Source: Maribacter sp. (lineage in GTDB: Bacteria; Bacteroidota; Bacteroidia; Flavobacteriales; Flavobacteriaceae). Taken from it: a stretch of DNA of 64,000 bases. Position 1 is the stretch's first letter; the number at the start of each line of letters is the position of its first letter. The notes under the pieces were generated by a model. The model did no database searches and was not told the origin of the DNA. It saw only the letters and a list, made by a program, of their open reading frames with translations. Below, piece by piece: positions 35,059-43,362 of this stretch. The stretch is from assembly GCA_011050675.1 (NCBI GenBank), contig DRFI01000029.1, forward strand, positions 1 through 64,000, read 5' to 3'. The translations under genes and the position numbers were made by a program.

Positions 35059-35111
35059 AAAGCTCAAATTTATTTCTTGATTTGATATAGTTTCTTATTT
35101 CAAAAAAAGAG

Positions 35112-35119
35112 TATCTTTG
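35112..35119 (+). promoter_or_regulatory. TAnnTTTG -7 element upstream of rpsO (TATCTTTG)
   Basis: Exact consensus match 56-63 bp upstream of the rpsO ATG. The transcript would start near 35125, exactly at a small hairpin. Confidence 0.65.
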
Positions 35120-35124
35120 CGCCC

Positions 35125-35141
35125 TGATTGAAAATCAATCA
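35125..35141 (+). promoter_or_regulatory. 5'-terminal hairpin in the rpsO leader
   Basis: Perfect 7-bp stem TGATTGA/TCAATCA with a 3-base loop. It lies 6 bases after the -7 box, so it would sit at the very 5' end of the rpsO mRNA. Role (stability or S15 autoregulation) is speculative. Confidence 0.4.
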
Positions 35142-35174
35142 TAATACATAAAAATCATTTAAAATAATATTGGA

Positions 35175-35444
35175 ATGTATCTTACAAAAGAAGTAAAAGC
35201 AGAAATTTTCAAGAAACACGGTGGTAAAGTAGAAAACACTGGTTCTACAGAAGGGCAAATTGCCTTATTCACACACAGAATCAATCACTTGACTGGTCAC
35301 TTGAAAAGAAATCACAAAGACTACAACACTGAACGTTCACTTGTGAAACTAGTAGGTAAAAGAAGAAGTCTTCTTGATTACATGATTAAAAATGATATTG
35401 TAAAATACAGAGAGCTTATTATAGAGCTTGGTATTAGAAAATAA
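35175..35444 (+). CDS. rpsO: 30S ribosomal protein S15
   Basis: 89 residues, exactly the family size. Binds the central domain of 16S rRNA early in 30S assembly. TGSTEGQIALFTHRINHLTGHLKRNHKDY and RSLVKLVGKRRSLLDYM are diagnostic. As in many bacteria pnp lies downstream, but here a strong terminator separates the two genes. Confidence 0.97.
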   Translation: MYLTKEVKAEIFKKHGGKVENTGSTEGQIALFTHRINHLTGHLKRNHKDYNTERSLVKLVGKRRSLLDYMIKNDIVKYRELIIELGIRK

Positions 35445-35450
35445 TATTGC

Positions 35451-35483
35451 AAAAAAGGGGATAGTTTACTATCCCCTTTTTTT
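35451..35483 (+). terminator. intrinsic terminator between rpsO and pnp
   Basis: A perfect 14-bp stem AAAAAGGGGATAGT with its complement (35452-35481), 2-base loop, followed by T residues. Confidence 0.85.
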
Positions 35484-35504
35484 AATTACTCCATGCCTTA
35501 GGAG

Positions 35505-35620
35505 ATTTAGCCAAACACATTGGCAAAGGCGAACAAAAAGCTACACACGGTTTTTCATTGGTCAACACAACACAATACAACACAACAACTCCGACCAGAG
35601 AAATTTCAGTCGGAAAGACC
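35505..35620 (+). promoter_or_regulatory. structured, CA-rich leader upstream of pnp
   Basis: The gap before pnp holds two short hairpins, GCCAA/TTGGC at 35510-35524 and TCCGAC/GTCGGA at 35590-35614. They are separated by a strikingly unpaired A/C-rich run (ACAACACAATACAACACAAC, about 35563-35588). pnp leaders are autoregulatory targets in enterobacteria, so a similar role is possible but inferred only. Confidence 0.35.
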
Positions 35621-35663
35621 ATTGTTTAACAAATCTGCAATACGCAGGTTTTAATCGAATTTT

Positions 35664-37874
35664 ATGATTCCAAAAGTATTTAAAGAGGTCATAGACCTTG
35701 GTGACGGTAGAGAAATTTCTATCGAAACAGGAAAATTGGCAAAACAGGCTCACGGCTCTGTTGTTGTTCAATCAGGAAAATGTATGTTATTATGTACAGT
35801 AGTTTCCAATTACAAACAAAGTGATGTGGACTTTCTTCCACTTACGGTAGATTACCGTGAAAAATTTGCAGCTGCAGGTCGTTACCCAGGTGGTTTCTTC
35901 AAAAGAGAAGCAAGACCAAGTGACGGTGAAGTATTAACTATGCGTTTAGTGGATCGTGTTTTACGTCCATTATTCCCAAAAGATTACCACGCAGAAACAC
36001 AAGTTATGATTCAGTTAATGTCTCATGATGACGATGTTATGCCTGAAGCTATGGCTGGTTTAGCTGCTTCTGCTGCTATACAATTATCAGATTTCCCTTT
36101 TGAATGTCCAATTTCTGAAGCTAGAGTTGGTCGTATAAATGGCGAATTCGTTATCAACCCAACTAGAGCGCAATTAGCTGAATCTGACATCGATATGATG
36201 ATTGGTGCATCTGCCGATTCTGTTATGATGGTTGAAGGTGAAATGGATGAGATTTCTGAAGAAGAAATGGCTGAAGCAATTAAATTTGCTCATGAAGCTA
36301 TAAAACTACAATGTGCTGCTCAAGTAAAATTAGCAGAAGCTTTCGGTAAGAAAGAAGTACGTGAGTATGCTGAAGAAAGAGAAGATCAAGATTTAGCAAA
36401 GAAGATTCATGACATGGCATATGATAAAGTATATGCTATTGCTAAAGCAGGTTCTTCTAAAAAAGAAAGAAGTACTGCATTTTCTGAAATTAAAGAAGGT
36501 ATCAAAGCAACTTTCTCTGAAGAGGAATTGGCTGATTACGGTGATTTAGTTTCTAAATATTACGCTAAAGCTGAAAAAGCAGCAATTAGAACTTTAACTT
36601 TAGATGAAGGTTTGCGTTTAGATGGTCGTAAGACTGATGAAATTAGACCAATTTGGTGTGAAGTAGATTATTTACCATCTACACATGGTTCTGCCATTTT
36701 TACTAGAGGAGAAACTCAAGCATTAGCAACAGTTACTTTAGGTACTTCTAGAGATGCTAACAAAATAGATATGCCATCTTACGAAGGCGAAGAAAATTTC
36801 TATTTACATTATAACTTCCCTCCTTTTTGTACAGGTGAAGCTAGACCATTAAGAGGAACATCTCGTAGAGAAGTTGGTCATGGTAACTTAGCTCAACGTG
36901 GTTTAAAAGGAATGATTCCTGCAGATTGTCCTTACACTGTACGTGTAGTATCTGAAGTATTAGAATCTAACGGTTCTTCTTCAATGGCTACTGTTTGTGC
37001 TGGTACAATGGCATTAATGGATGCTGGTGTTCAAATGACAAGACCTGTTTCTGGTATTGCAATGGGATTAATTTCTGATGCTGAAACTGGTAAATATGCC
37101 GTTCTTTCTGATATTTTAGGTGATGAAGATCACTTAGGTGATATGGACTTTAAAGTTACTGGTACTTCAGAAGGTATTACTGCATGTCAAATGGACATTA
37201 AAGTAAAAGGATTGTCTTACGAAATTTTAGTAAATGCACTAAAACAAGCAAGAGAAGGTCGTTTACACATTTTGGGTAAAATCACTGAAACTATTTCTAC
37301 TCCAAACTCAGATGTTAAGGATCACGCACCTACAATGGTAACTAGACGTATTCCTAACGAGTTTATTGGTGCTTTAATTGGACCAGGAGGAAAAGTGATT
37401 CAAGAAATGCAAAAAGAAACTGAAACAACTATCGTTATTAACGAAGACCCTGTTACAGAAGAAGGTATTGTTGAAATTTTAGGTGTAGGTAATAAAGGTA
37501 TCGATGCTGTTATGGCAAAAATAGATTCTATATTATTTAAGCCAGAAGTTGGTAGCGTTTACGAAGTAAAAGTGATCAAAATGTTAGATTTTGGAGCTGT
37601 TGTTGAGTATATGGATGCACCAGGAAACGAAGTGTTATTACACGTAAGTGAATTAGCATGGGAACGTACAGAAAATGTAACCGATGTTGTTAATATGGGT
37701 GACGTATTTGATGTAAAATACTTCGGTTTAGATAAACGTACTCGTAAAGAGAAAGTTTCTCGTAAAGCTCTTTTACCAAAACCAGAAGGTTTCGTTGAAA
37801 GACCACCACGTGATGATAAGCGTAGAGATGACCGTCGTGGAAACGATCGTGATAGAAAACCAAGAAGAGATTAA
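35664..37874 (+). CDS. pnp: polyribonucleotide nucleotidyltransferase (PNPase)
   Basis: 736 residues. Phosphorolytic 3'-5' exoribonuclease, part of RNA turnover. Two RNase PH cores: first with [23 protein letters not shown], second with [22 protein letters not shown] motif ([19 protein letters not shown]) and the catalytic [19 protein letters not shown] domain ([17 protein letters not shown]) and an S1 domain ([22 protein letters not shown]) follow. The C-terminus is an Arg/Asp-rich disordered tail. The ATG at 35664 fits the usual [17 protein letters not shown] start. Confidence 0.97.
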   Translation: MIPKVFKEVIDLGDGREISIETGKLAKQAHGSVVVQSGKCMLLCTVVSNYKQSDVDFLPLTVDYREKFAAAGRYPGGFFKREARPSDGEVLTMRLVDRVLRPLFPKDYHAETQVMIQLMSHDDDVMPEAMAGLAASAAIQLSDFPFECPISEARVGRINGEFVINPTRAQLAESDIDMMIGASADSVMMVEGEMDEISEEEMAEAIKFAHEAIKLQCAAQVKLAEAFGKKEVREYAEEREDQDLAKKIHDMAYDKVYAIAKAGSSKKERSTAFSEIKEGIKATFSEEELADYGDLVSKYYAKAEKAAIRTLTLDEGLRLDGRKTDEIRPIWCEVDYLPSTHGSAIFTRGETQALATVTLGTSRDANKIDMPSYEGEENFYLHYNFPPFCTGEARPLRGTSRREVGHGNLAQRGLKGMIPADCPYTVRVVSEVLESNGSSSMATVCAGTMALMDAGVQMTRPVSGIAMGLISDAETGKYAVLSDILGDEDHLGDMDFKVTGTSEGITACQMDIKVKGLSYEILVNALKQAREGRLHILGKITETISTPNSDVKDHAPTMVTRRIPNEFIGALIGPGGKVIQEMQKETETTIVINEDPVTEEGIVEILGVGNKGIDAVMAKIDSILFKPEVGSVYEVKVIKMLDFGAVVEYMDAPGNEVLLHVSELAWERTENVTDVVNMGDVFDVKYFGLDKRTRKEKVSRKALLPKPEGFVERPPRDDKRRDDRRGNDRDRKPRRD

Positions 37875-37890
37875 TTTTTCTTAAATAACT

Positions 37891-37927
37891 AAAAAACTCG
37901 TTTTTAATTAAACGAGTTTTTTTTTGC
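37891..37927. terminator. bidirectional terminator after pnp
   Basis: Stem AAAACTCGTTT with its complement and a 6-base TTAATT loop (37893-37920), A-run on the left and T-run on the right; lies between pnp (+) and the convergent PagL-like gene (-). Confidence 0.8.
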
Positions 37928-37950
37928 TTCAATTTTAGCACAATTTATTT

Positions 37951-39201
37951 TCAGAAATCAAATTTGTGCACATACCCTACAGTAAGTTCACTAAAGTCAG
38001 CTTGACCTAAATTAGCATTAATAAAGGCTCCAACATAAATATTGTGCCTTGATTTACTATCCATATCAATAAAATAATATTTCAAGCCCATTCGACTGAA
38101 AACATGTTTTTTTATTTTGTAATAAGAGTTCATCTCACCCAATACTATAATTTCTTCCCCATTAACAAATTGAGTATACCCTTTGTTCAATTGCCAATCA
38201 ATTATATAAAAGGGCTTGAAAACATTAAGCCCAATATTCATTTCCATCCCAACCTGACCCAACAGTAATTCTGCACTACCAAATATCCCTAATCTAGATG
38301 CATTTAAAATAGATCGATTGGCAAACTGAGGTTCTTGAGTCCTAATAAGTGTTTCATCATTAATTATGTAATCATAATAGTGTTGATAAAAATGATAATA
38401 TAGCCCCAAGCCATACTTAAATGTTCTATTAATGACTTTACCTCCAGAAAGAGACACCGCATATACCGGTTTCTTATCTTTAAAAACATCCGAAAATGAA
38501 TTGATCCCTACACCTAATCTAGCTTCATAATACCAATATATACTTCTAGAAGGTATATTCGAAGGTACACTGTCAACGAAATTAGGTTTCTTTTCGAAAC
38601 TTGCTAAAACGCTTAAAAGAACAGAATTATAACCTCTATTTGGTTTTCTAACATGCCCGTTGGAATAATGAAAATAGCCTAACCCTATTCTCCATGTAGA
38701 TTTATCTCCTTTAAAAACATTGTATAAAATCGAAGATTTATAAGACCAATTAACATGAGTGGACACTCCTTTATTATAAGGGTTGGTTTCTAAATCATAT
38801 TTTTTAGTAACATAAGAACCTCCAAAAGCCAACAAAAGGGAAAGATTATCTGTTTTTTCTGGAAACAAAGCGAACTCAACATATGGCAGTATGCTATAAG
38901 CATAACCTAAATTAGATGGATTCCCTAAATCAGAAAAACCAAGAGAGATTCCTGTTTTTGGTCCATTAAGGTAATATTCCCAATCTTTAAGTCCACCGCT
39001 ATGGTCTTGTCCAAAATTCAAGAAAATATTTTTCTGTAATCGGTGTTTAGGAAAATTACTATTAGAGTTCCCCATCCACCCTATTGAAACATCCAACTCA
39101 TGATATGTAGATGATTTCGGTATGTATTCTTGTGTAATCCCAAATAAAGGAATCAACAAGAAAATCATTCGGCTAAGGGATAAGAATATTTTTTTAAACA
39201 A
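37951..39201 (-). CDS. acyloxyacyl hydrolase, PagL-like lipid A 3-O-deacylase, outer membrane
   Basis: 416 residues counted from a TTG at 39201, which gives a basic-then-hydrophobic signal peptide (KKIFLSLSRMIFLLIPLFGITQ). The ATG at 39168 would remove the positive residues, so the TTG is preferred but uncertain. The PagL active-site segment is clear: YFHYSNGHVRKPNRGYNS with H178 and S180 as the catalytic His and Ser. Only the first ~220 residues correspond to the short PagL barrel; the second half is another beta-rich stretch, making the protein more than twice the size of Pseudomonas PagL. It probably removes a 3-O-linked acyl chain from lipid A in the outer membrane. Confidence 0.75.
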   Translation of the reverse strand: MFKKIFLSLSRMIFLLIPLFGITQEYIPKSSTYHELDVSIGWMGNSNSNFPKHRLQKNIFLNFGQDHSGGLKDWEYYLNGPKTGISLGFSDLGNPSNLGYAYSILPYVEFALFPEKTDNLSLLLAFGGSYVTKKYDLETNPYNKGVSTHVNWSYKSSILYNVFKGDKSTWRIGLGYFHYSNGHVRKPNRGYNSVLLSVLASFEKKPNFVDSVPSNIPSRSIYWYYEARLGVGINSFSDVFKDKKPVYAVSLSGGKVINRTFKYGLGLYYHFYQHYYDYIINDETLIRTQEPQFANRSILNASRLGIFGSAELLLGQVGMEMNIGLNVFKPFYIIDWQLNKGYTQFVNGEEIIVLGEMNSYYKIKKHVFSRMGLKYYFIDMDSKSRHNIYVGAFINANLGQADFSELTVGYVHKFDF

Positions 39202-39411
39202 GCTGTAAATATATAACTCTCAATCTAGCATTTCTAAAATTTCAAGAACAACTCATATTAGATAAAAGACCTCAATCTTATGATATAATAATAGATGAAA
39301 ATATGCGTGATTTCAATTCAAAACTATGAAGAGATTAATTCTCATGTAAGTTTATAAAATAAGCCCCGACAGATATATTAGAGCTTATTTTGTGCATTTC
39401 AACAGAAAAAT

Positions 39412-39453
39412 GAAGTTTTTTACACCCAATTGTAACATTCGGAAGTTTTTTAC
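39412..39453 (+). promoter_or_regulatory. pair of 12-bp direct repeats upstream of rpoD
   Basis: GAAGTTTTTTAC occurs at 39412-39423 and again at 39442-39453, exactly 30 bp apart (about three helical turns), ending 45 bp before the sigma gene. This fits a pair of operator sites on one DNA face, or a chance duplication. The 297-bp gap holds no gene and no TAnnTTTG box. Confidence 0.35.
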
Positions 39454-39498
39454 GTATAAGTATATGCAGTCTATGCAAACTGAACTTAATTTATTTTA

Positions 39499-40362
39499 AT
39501 GAGACAGCTTAAGATTACAAAACAGGTTACCAATAGGGAAACCGCATCTTTGGACAAGTACTTACAAGAAATTGGAAAAGTAGACTTGATTACCGCTGAT
39601 GAAGAAGTAGAGTTGGCACAACGTATCAAGGCAGGCGATCAGATCGCTCTTGAAAAACTTACCAAAGCCAACCTCAGATTCGTGGTATCAGTTGCAAAGC
39701 AGTACCAAAACCAAGGACTTACTTTACCGGATTTGATTAACGAGGGAAACCTTGGTCTTATCAAAGCTGCACAGCGTTTTGACGAAACGCGGGGATTTAA
39801 GTTTATCTCCTACGCCGTATGGTGGATTCGTCAATCTATATTACAAGCTTTGGCAGAACAATCTCGTATCGTTCGTTTGCCATTGAACAAAATTGGTTCT
39901 ATCAACAAAATCAACAAAACTTTTGCTTTCCTTGAGCAAGCGCATGAAAGAATGCCTTCTCCTGAAGAAATTGCAAAAGAATTGGATATGACTGTTGAAG
40001 ACGTAAAACAATCATTAAAAAACTCAGGTAGACACGTATCTATGGATGCGCCTCTTATTGACGGTGAAGATTCTAACCTTTACGATGTACTTCGTAGTGG
40101 CGAATCTCCAAATCCAGATAGAGAGTTATTACATGAGTCACTTCGTACAGAAATTGAGCGAGCTTTAGAAACATTGACACCGCGTGAGGCAGATGTAATT
40201 CGTTTGTACTTTGGTCTTGCAGGTCAACATTCTATGACTTTAGAAGAAATTGGTGAAACTTTTGACCTTACAAGAGAAAGAGTTCGTCAAATTAAAGAAA
40301 AAGCAATTAGAAGATTAAAGCACACATCTAGAAGTAAAATATTAAAAACGTATTTGGGTTAA
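39499..40362 (+). CDS. rpoD: primary sigma factor (RpoD/SigA type of Bacteroidota)
   Basis: 287 residues. The short Bacteroidota primary sigma factor, lacking region 1.1. Regions 1.2 ([20 protein letters not shown]), 2 ([38 protein letters not shown], then [10 protein letters not shown]), 3 and 4 ([15 protein letters not shown], then [26 protein letters not shown]) are complete. It recognises the -7 TAnnTTTG and -33 TTG elements of this phylum, many copies of which are noted in the window. Confidence 0.96.
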   Translation: MRQLKITKQVTNRETASLDKYLQEIGKVDLITADEEVELAQRIKAGDQIALEKLTKANLRFVVSVAKQYQNQGLTLPDLINEGNLGLIKAAQRFDETRGFKFISYAVWWIRQSILQALAEQSRIVRLPLNKIGSINKINKTFAFLEQAHERMPSPEEIAKELDMTVEDVKQSLKNSGRHVSMDAPLIDGEDSNLYDVLRSGESPNPDRELLHESLRTEIERALETLTPREADVIRLYFGLAGQHSMTLEEIGETFDLTRERVRQIKEKAIRRLKHTSRSKILKTYLG

Positions 40363-40489
40363 AAACCAATAGCGTTTAAGCTATAAAAATTACACGTTAA
40401 ATATTCCTTAAATTGGCAATATTGGCATATTAGTTGTAATTTTAACGGTAACAACAGTTTATCATGACTGTTCGTTTTTTGATTGATGA

Positions 40490-40520
40490 ATAAACTCCGG
40501 CTGATTACCGGAGTTTTTTC
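40490..40520 (+). terminator. intrinsic terminator downstream of rpoD
   Basis: Stem AAACTCCGG/CCGGAGTTT (40492-40516) with a 7-base loop and a T-run. It lies 130 bp past the rpoD stop, leaving a long 3' tail that also contains a smaller AACAGT/ACTGTT hairpin near 40452-40472. Confidence 0.8.
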
Positions 40521-40622
40521 ATTTATAAAAGTTTCAAATATCTATTAGTTCTTCATACCTCCACCATCAGATGGTTATGTAGTATAATCTTTTCCTATCT
40601 TAGAGCATACATCACTGTTTTA

Positions 40623-42605
40623 ATGAAACATCTTTTACTAATATTAACGGTTCTCGCTTTGTTCAATTCTTGCAATAATCATAAGACAATTACAGATTTT
40701 GATGTGTATCCTACACCAATAGGAGAAAGTCTTTGGATACACTACACTACAGAATCTACATTATTTAAACTATGGTCACCAAATGCTGAAGAAATCGTCT
40801 TAAGACTATATAAAAACGGACATGATTCACTAGCATTCTCCACGTTTAGTCTCACAAAAAAAGAGCTAGGTATTTGGGAAAAGAAAGTTACCGAAGACTT
40901 AAACGGCATCTATTACACATATCAAATTAAAACCAAGAATACATGGCTGAATGAAACACCTGGCATTTATGCTAAAGCTGTTGGCGTAAATGGCAATAGA
41001 GCTATGGTTTTAAATATGGAAACTACCAACCCTGTTGGATGGAAACAAGACAAATCGCCAATTCTAAAGCACCAAAATGAAGCTGTAATTTATGAATTGC
41101 ATATACGTGACATGACAATTCATCCACAATCTGGATCTACAATGCCAGGCACTTATCTAGGTTTAGTAGAAACAGAAACTGTGGGACCAAATAATACAGC
41201 AACTGGTATTGACCACATTAAAAATTTAGGTATTACACATGTGCATCTTTTACCCACTTTTGACCATTATTCTATTGACGAAAGTAATTTAGATACCCCG
41301 CAATTTAACTGGGGATATGATCCAAACAATTATAATGTACCCGAAGGTTCTTTTTCAAGCGATCCGTTTAATGCTGAAGTTCGAATAAAGGAATTCAAAC
41401 AAATGGTGAAGACTTTTCATGATAATGGCATAGGTGTAATTATGGATGTGGTATATAATCATACAGGTAAAACAGAAGAATCTAAGTTTAACCAAGAAGT
41501 ACCTGGTTATTATTATCGCCATTGGGAAGATGGATCATATACAGATGCTGCTGCGTGTGGTAATGAAACTGCCTCAGAAAGGGCTATGATGCGAAAATTT
41601 ATAATTGAATCTGTCGCATATTGGACCAAGGAATATCATATTGACGGATTTAGATTTGACCTTATGGGTATTCATGACATAGAAACCATGAATGAAATAT
41701 CTGAAGCTGTTTTAAAGATTAATCCTGATGCATTGCTATATGGGGAAGGTTGGACAGCAAAAGACTCCCCATTACCAGAAGAAAAACGAGCTTTAAAAAA
41801 ACACACTAAACAACTTTATCAATTTGCTGCTTTTAATGATGACCTTCGGGACGGACTTAAAGGTTCTGTTTTTGAAGATGAAAGTTTGGGTTTTGTAAGT
41901 GGTGCAAAAAAAACAGAAGAGTCTATTAAATTTGGAATTGTTGGTGCTATTCAACATTCCCAAATAAACTATACTAATGTCAACTATTCAGATGCTCCGT
42001 GGACTTCAGAATCTTGGCAATCTATAAACTATGTTTCTTGCCATGACAACCACACACTTTTTGATAAATTAAAAATTTCAAGACCAGATGCTGATTTAGA
42101 TGATTTAATTGCAATGGATAAATTGGCTAATGCGATTGTATTAACATCTCAAGGAACTCCGTTTCTACATGCTGGCGTTGAAATGTTACGAACAAAAAAT
42201 GGAGAGCATAATTCTTATAACCTTCCCGACAGTATTAATCAAATAAACTGGAATTGGAAAAATGATTATAAAGAGGTTTTTGAGTATTATCAGAACCTAA
42301 TTCAATTACGAAAAGCACATTCAGCATTTTTCATGCATAATGCCCTAGATGTACAAAAGCATTTAAAATTCCAAAAAGCAAATGACAGTCTTGTTTCTTT
42401 TACCTTAGAAGAGCATGCAAATGGTGATATTTGGAAGAATATTTTGGTTATATACAATGCACACGATAAAAACATAAATTATAAAATTGATGGTACTTGG
42501 CAAGAAGCCGTTTCTGGTAGTACCTTTGACTCTAAGGGTTCAAAGTCAATAATAAATAATATTGATGTACCCGCTCTTTCAATGTATGTTGCATTTCAAA
42601 AATAA
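40623..42605 (+). CDS. pulA: type I pullulanase (GH13), lipoprotein
   Basis: 660 residues. Cleaves alpha-1,6 branches in pullulan, starch or glycogen-type glucans. A lipoprotein signal ends FNSC (Cys17). An N-terminal CBM48-like beta domain (FKLWSPNAEEIVLRLY) precedes the GH13 barrel. The pullulanase hallmark FNWGYDPNNYNVPEGSFS is at 228-245; DVVYNH is at 275-280, nucleophile D346 in GFRFDLMG, acid/base E375 in LYGEGW and D475 in SCHDNHT. Placement on the cell surface or in the periplasm suits scavenging of alpha-glucans. It is not beside a susC/susD pair in this window. Confidence 0.92.
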   Translation: MKHLLLILTVLALFNSCNNHKTITDFDVYPTPIGESLWIHYTTESTLFKLWSPNAEEIVLRLYKNGHDSLAFSTFSLTKKELGIWEKKVTEDLNGIYYTYQIKTKNTWLNETPGIYAKAVGVNGNRAMVLNMETTNPVGWKQDKSPILKHQNEAVIYELHIRDMTIHPQSGSTMPGTYLGLVETETVGPNNTATGIDHIKNLGITHVHLLPTFDHYSIDESNLDTPQFNWGYDPNNYNVPEGSFSSDPFNAEVRIKEFKQMVKTFHDNGIGVIMDVVYNHTGKTEESKFNQEVPGYYYRHWEDGSYTDAAACGNETASERAMMRKFIIESVAYWTKEYHIDGFRFDLMGIHDIETMNEISEAVLKINPDALLYGEGWTAKDSPLPEEKRALKKHTKQLYQFAAFNDDLRDGLKGSVFEDESLGFVSGAKKTEESIKFGIVGAIQHSQINYTNVNYSDAPWTSESWQSINYVSCHDNHTLFDKLKISRPDADLDDLIAMDKLANAIVLTSQGTPFLHAGVEMLRTKNGEHNSYNLPDSINQINWNWKNDYKEVFEYYQNLIQLRKAHSAFFMHNALDVQKHLKFQKANDSLVSFTLEEHANGDIWKNILVIYNAHDKNINYKIDGTWQEAVSGSTFDSKGSKSIINNIDVPALSMYVAFQK

Positions 42606-42635
42606 TCGTATTTTCTGTTTAATAAATAATCAATC

Positions 42636-42860
42636 ATGAGTTCAGATTCACAACCTAATAATCCGCTTCATGGTATAAAATTAGCCACCATACTTGAAGA
42701 ACTTACAGAGAAGTATTCATGGGAAGATTTAGCCGGTCAAATCAATATTAATTGTTTTAAAAGTAACCCGACTATAAAATCAAGCCTAAAATTCTTACGT
42801 AGAACTCCATGGGCAAGAGAAAAAGTGGAACATTTATACTTACAATCCTTTAAAAAATAA
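42636..42860 (+). CDS. VF530 family small DNA-binding-like protein (DUF2132)
   Basis: 74 residues. The family core is recognisable: [33 protein letters not shown] and [27 protein letters not shown] small helical protein with a presumed DNA-binding surface; role unknown. Its stop overlaps the trmL start by one base (TAATG), so the two are translationally coupled. Confidence 0.88.
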   Translation: MSSDSQPNNPLHGIKLATILEELTEKYSWEDLAGQININCFKSNPTIKSSLKFLRRTPWAREKVEHLYLQSFKK

Positions 42861-43312
42861 TGGGCTTTAATATCGTACTCATAGAGCCAGAAATACCTAA
42901 TAATACGGGTAATATTGGCAGATTGGCACTCGCTACAGGATCAACATTACACTTGGTTAAACCATTTGGATTTGAGCTTAGTGATAAACGCCTTAAACGT
43001 GCTGGTTTAGATTATTGGCAACACCTTAACGTAATCATGTATGAAAATGTCGATGCTTTCTTTAAGCAGCATAAAGACAAAAAAATGGTATTCTTTTCTG
43101 CTACGGCCACCAAAAACCATTGGGAAATTGAATACACAAACGATATGTTTTTAGTTTTCGGAAAAGAATCTGTTGGCTTACCTAAATCCATCTTAACTAA
43201 AAATGAAGATAATGCTGTAAAAATTCCACTTTACAGCGAGCATATTCGCAGCTTAAACTTAGCTAATGCCGTAGCTATTTCTATTTACGAAGGATTGCGA
43301 CAAATAGACTGA
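42860..43312 (+). CDS. trmL: tRNA (cytidine/uridine-34-2'-O)-methyltransferase
   Basis: 150 residues. A minimal SPOUT protein that methylates the ribose of wobble nucleotide 34 in tRNA-Leu in characterised bacteria. Motifs: NIVLIEPEIPNNTGNIGRLALATG, HLVKPFGFELSDKRLKRAGLDYW, LVFGKESVGLP and IPLYSEHIRSLNLANAVAI. Coupled to the VF530-type gene upstream by a 1-bp overlap. Confidence 0.93.
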   Translation: MGFNIVLIEPEIPNNTGNIGRLALATGSTLHLVKPFGFELSDKRLKRAGLDYWQHLNVIMYENVDAFFKQHKDKKMVFFSATATKNHWEIEYTNDMFLVFGKESVGLPKSILTKNEDNAVKIPLYSEHIRSLNLANAVAISIYEGLRQID

Positions 43313-43362
43313 TTTTTGCTTTAGGTTACTTTGTATCTTTAAGATACCAATACAAAGAACCA

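Noticed and set aside
35428-35667. 79-codon open frame across the rpsO terminator and pnp leader
   Set aside because: It overlaps the end of rpsO and a strong terminator, is low in typical protein composition, and the region is better explained as a leader.
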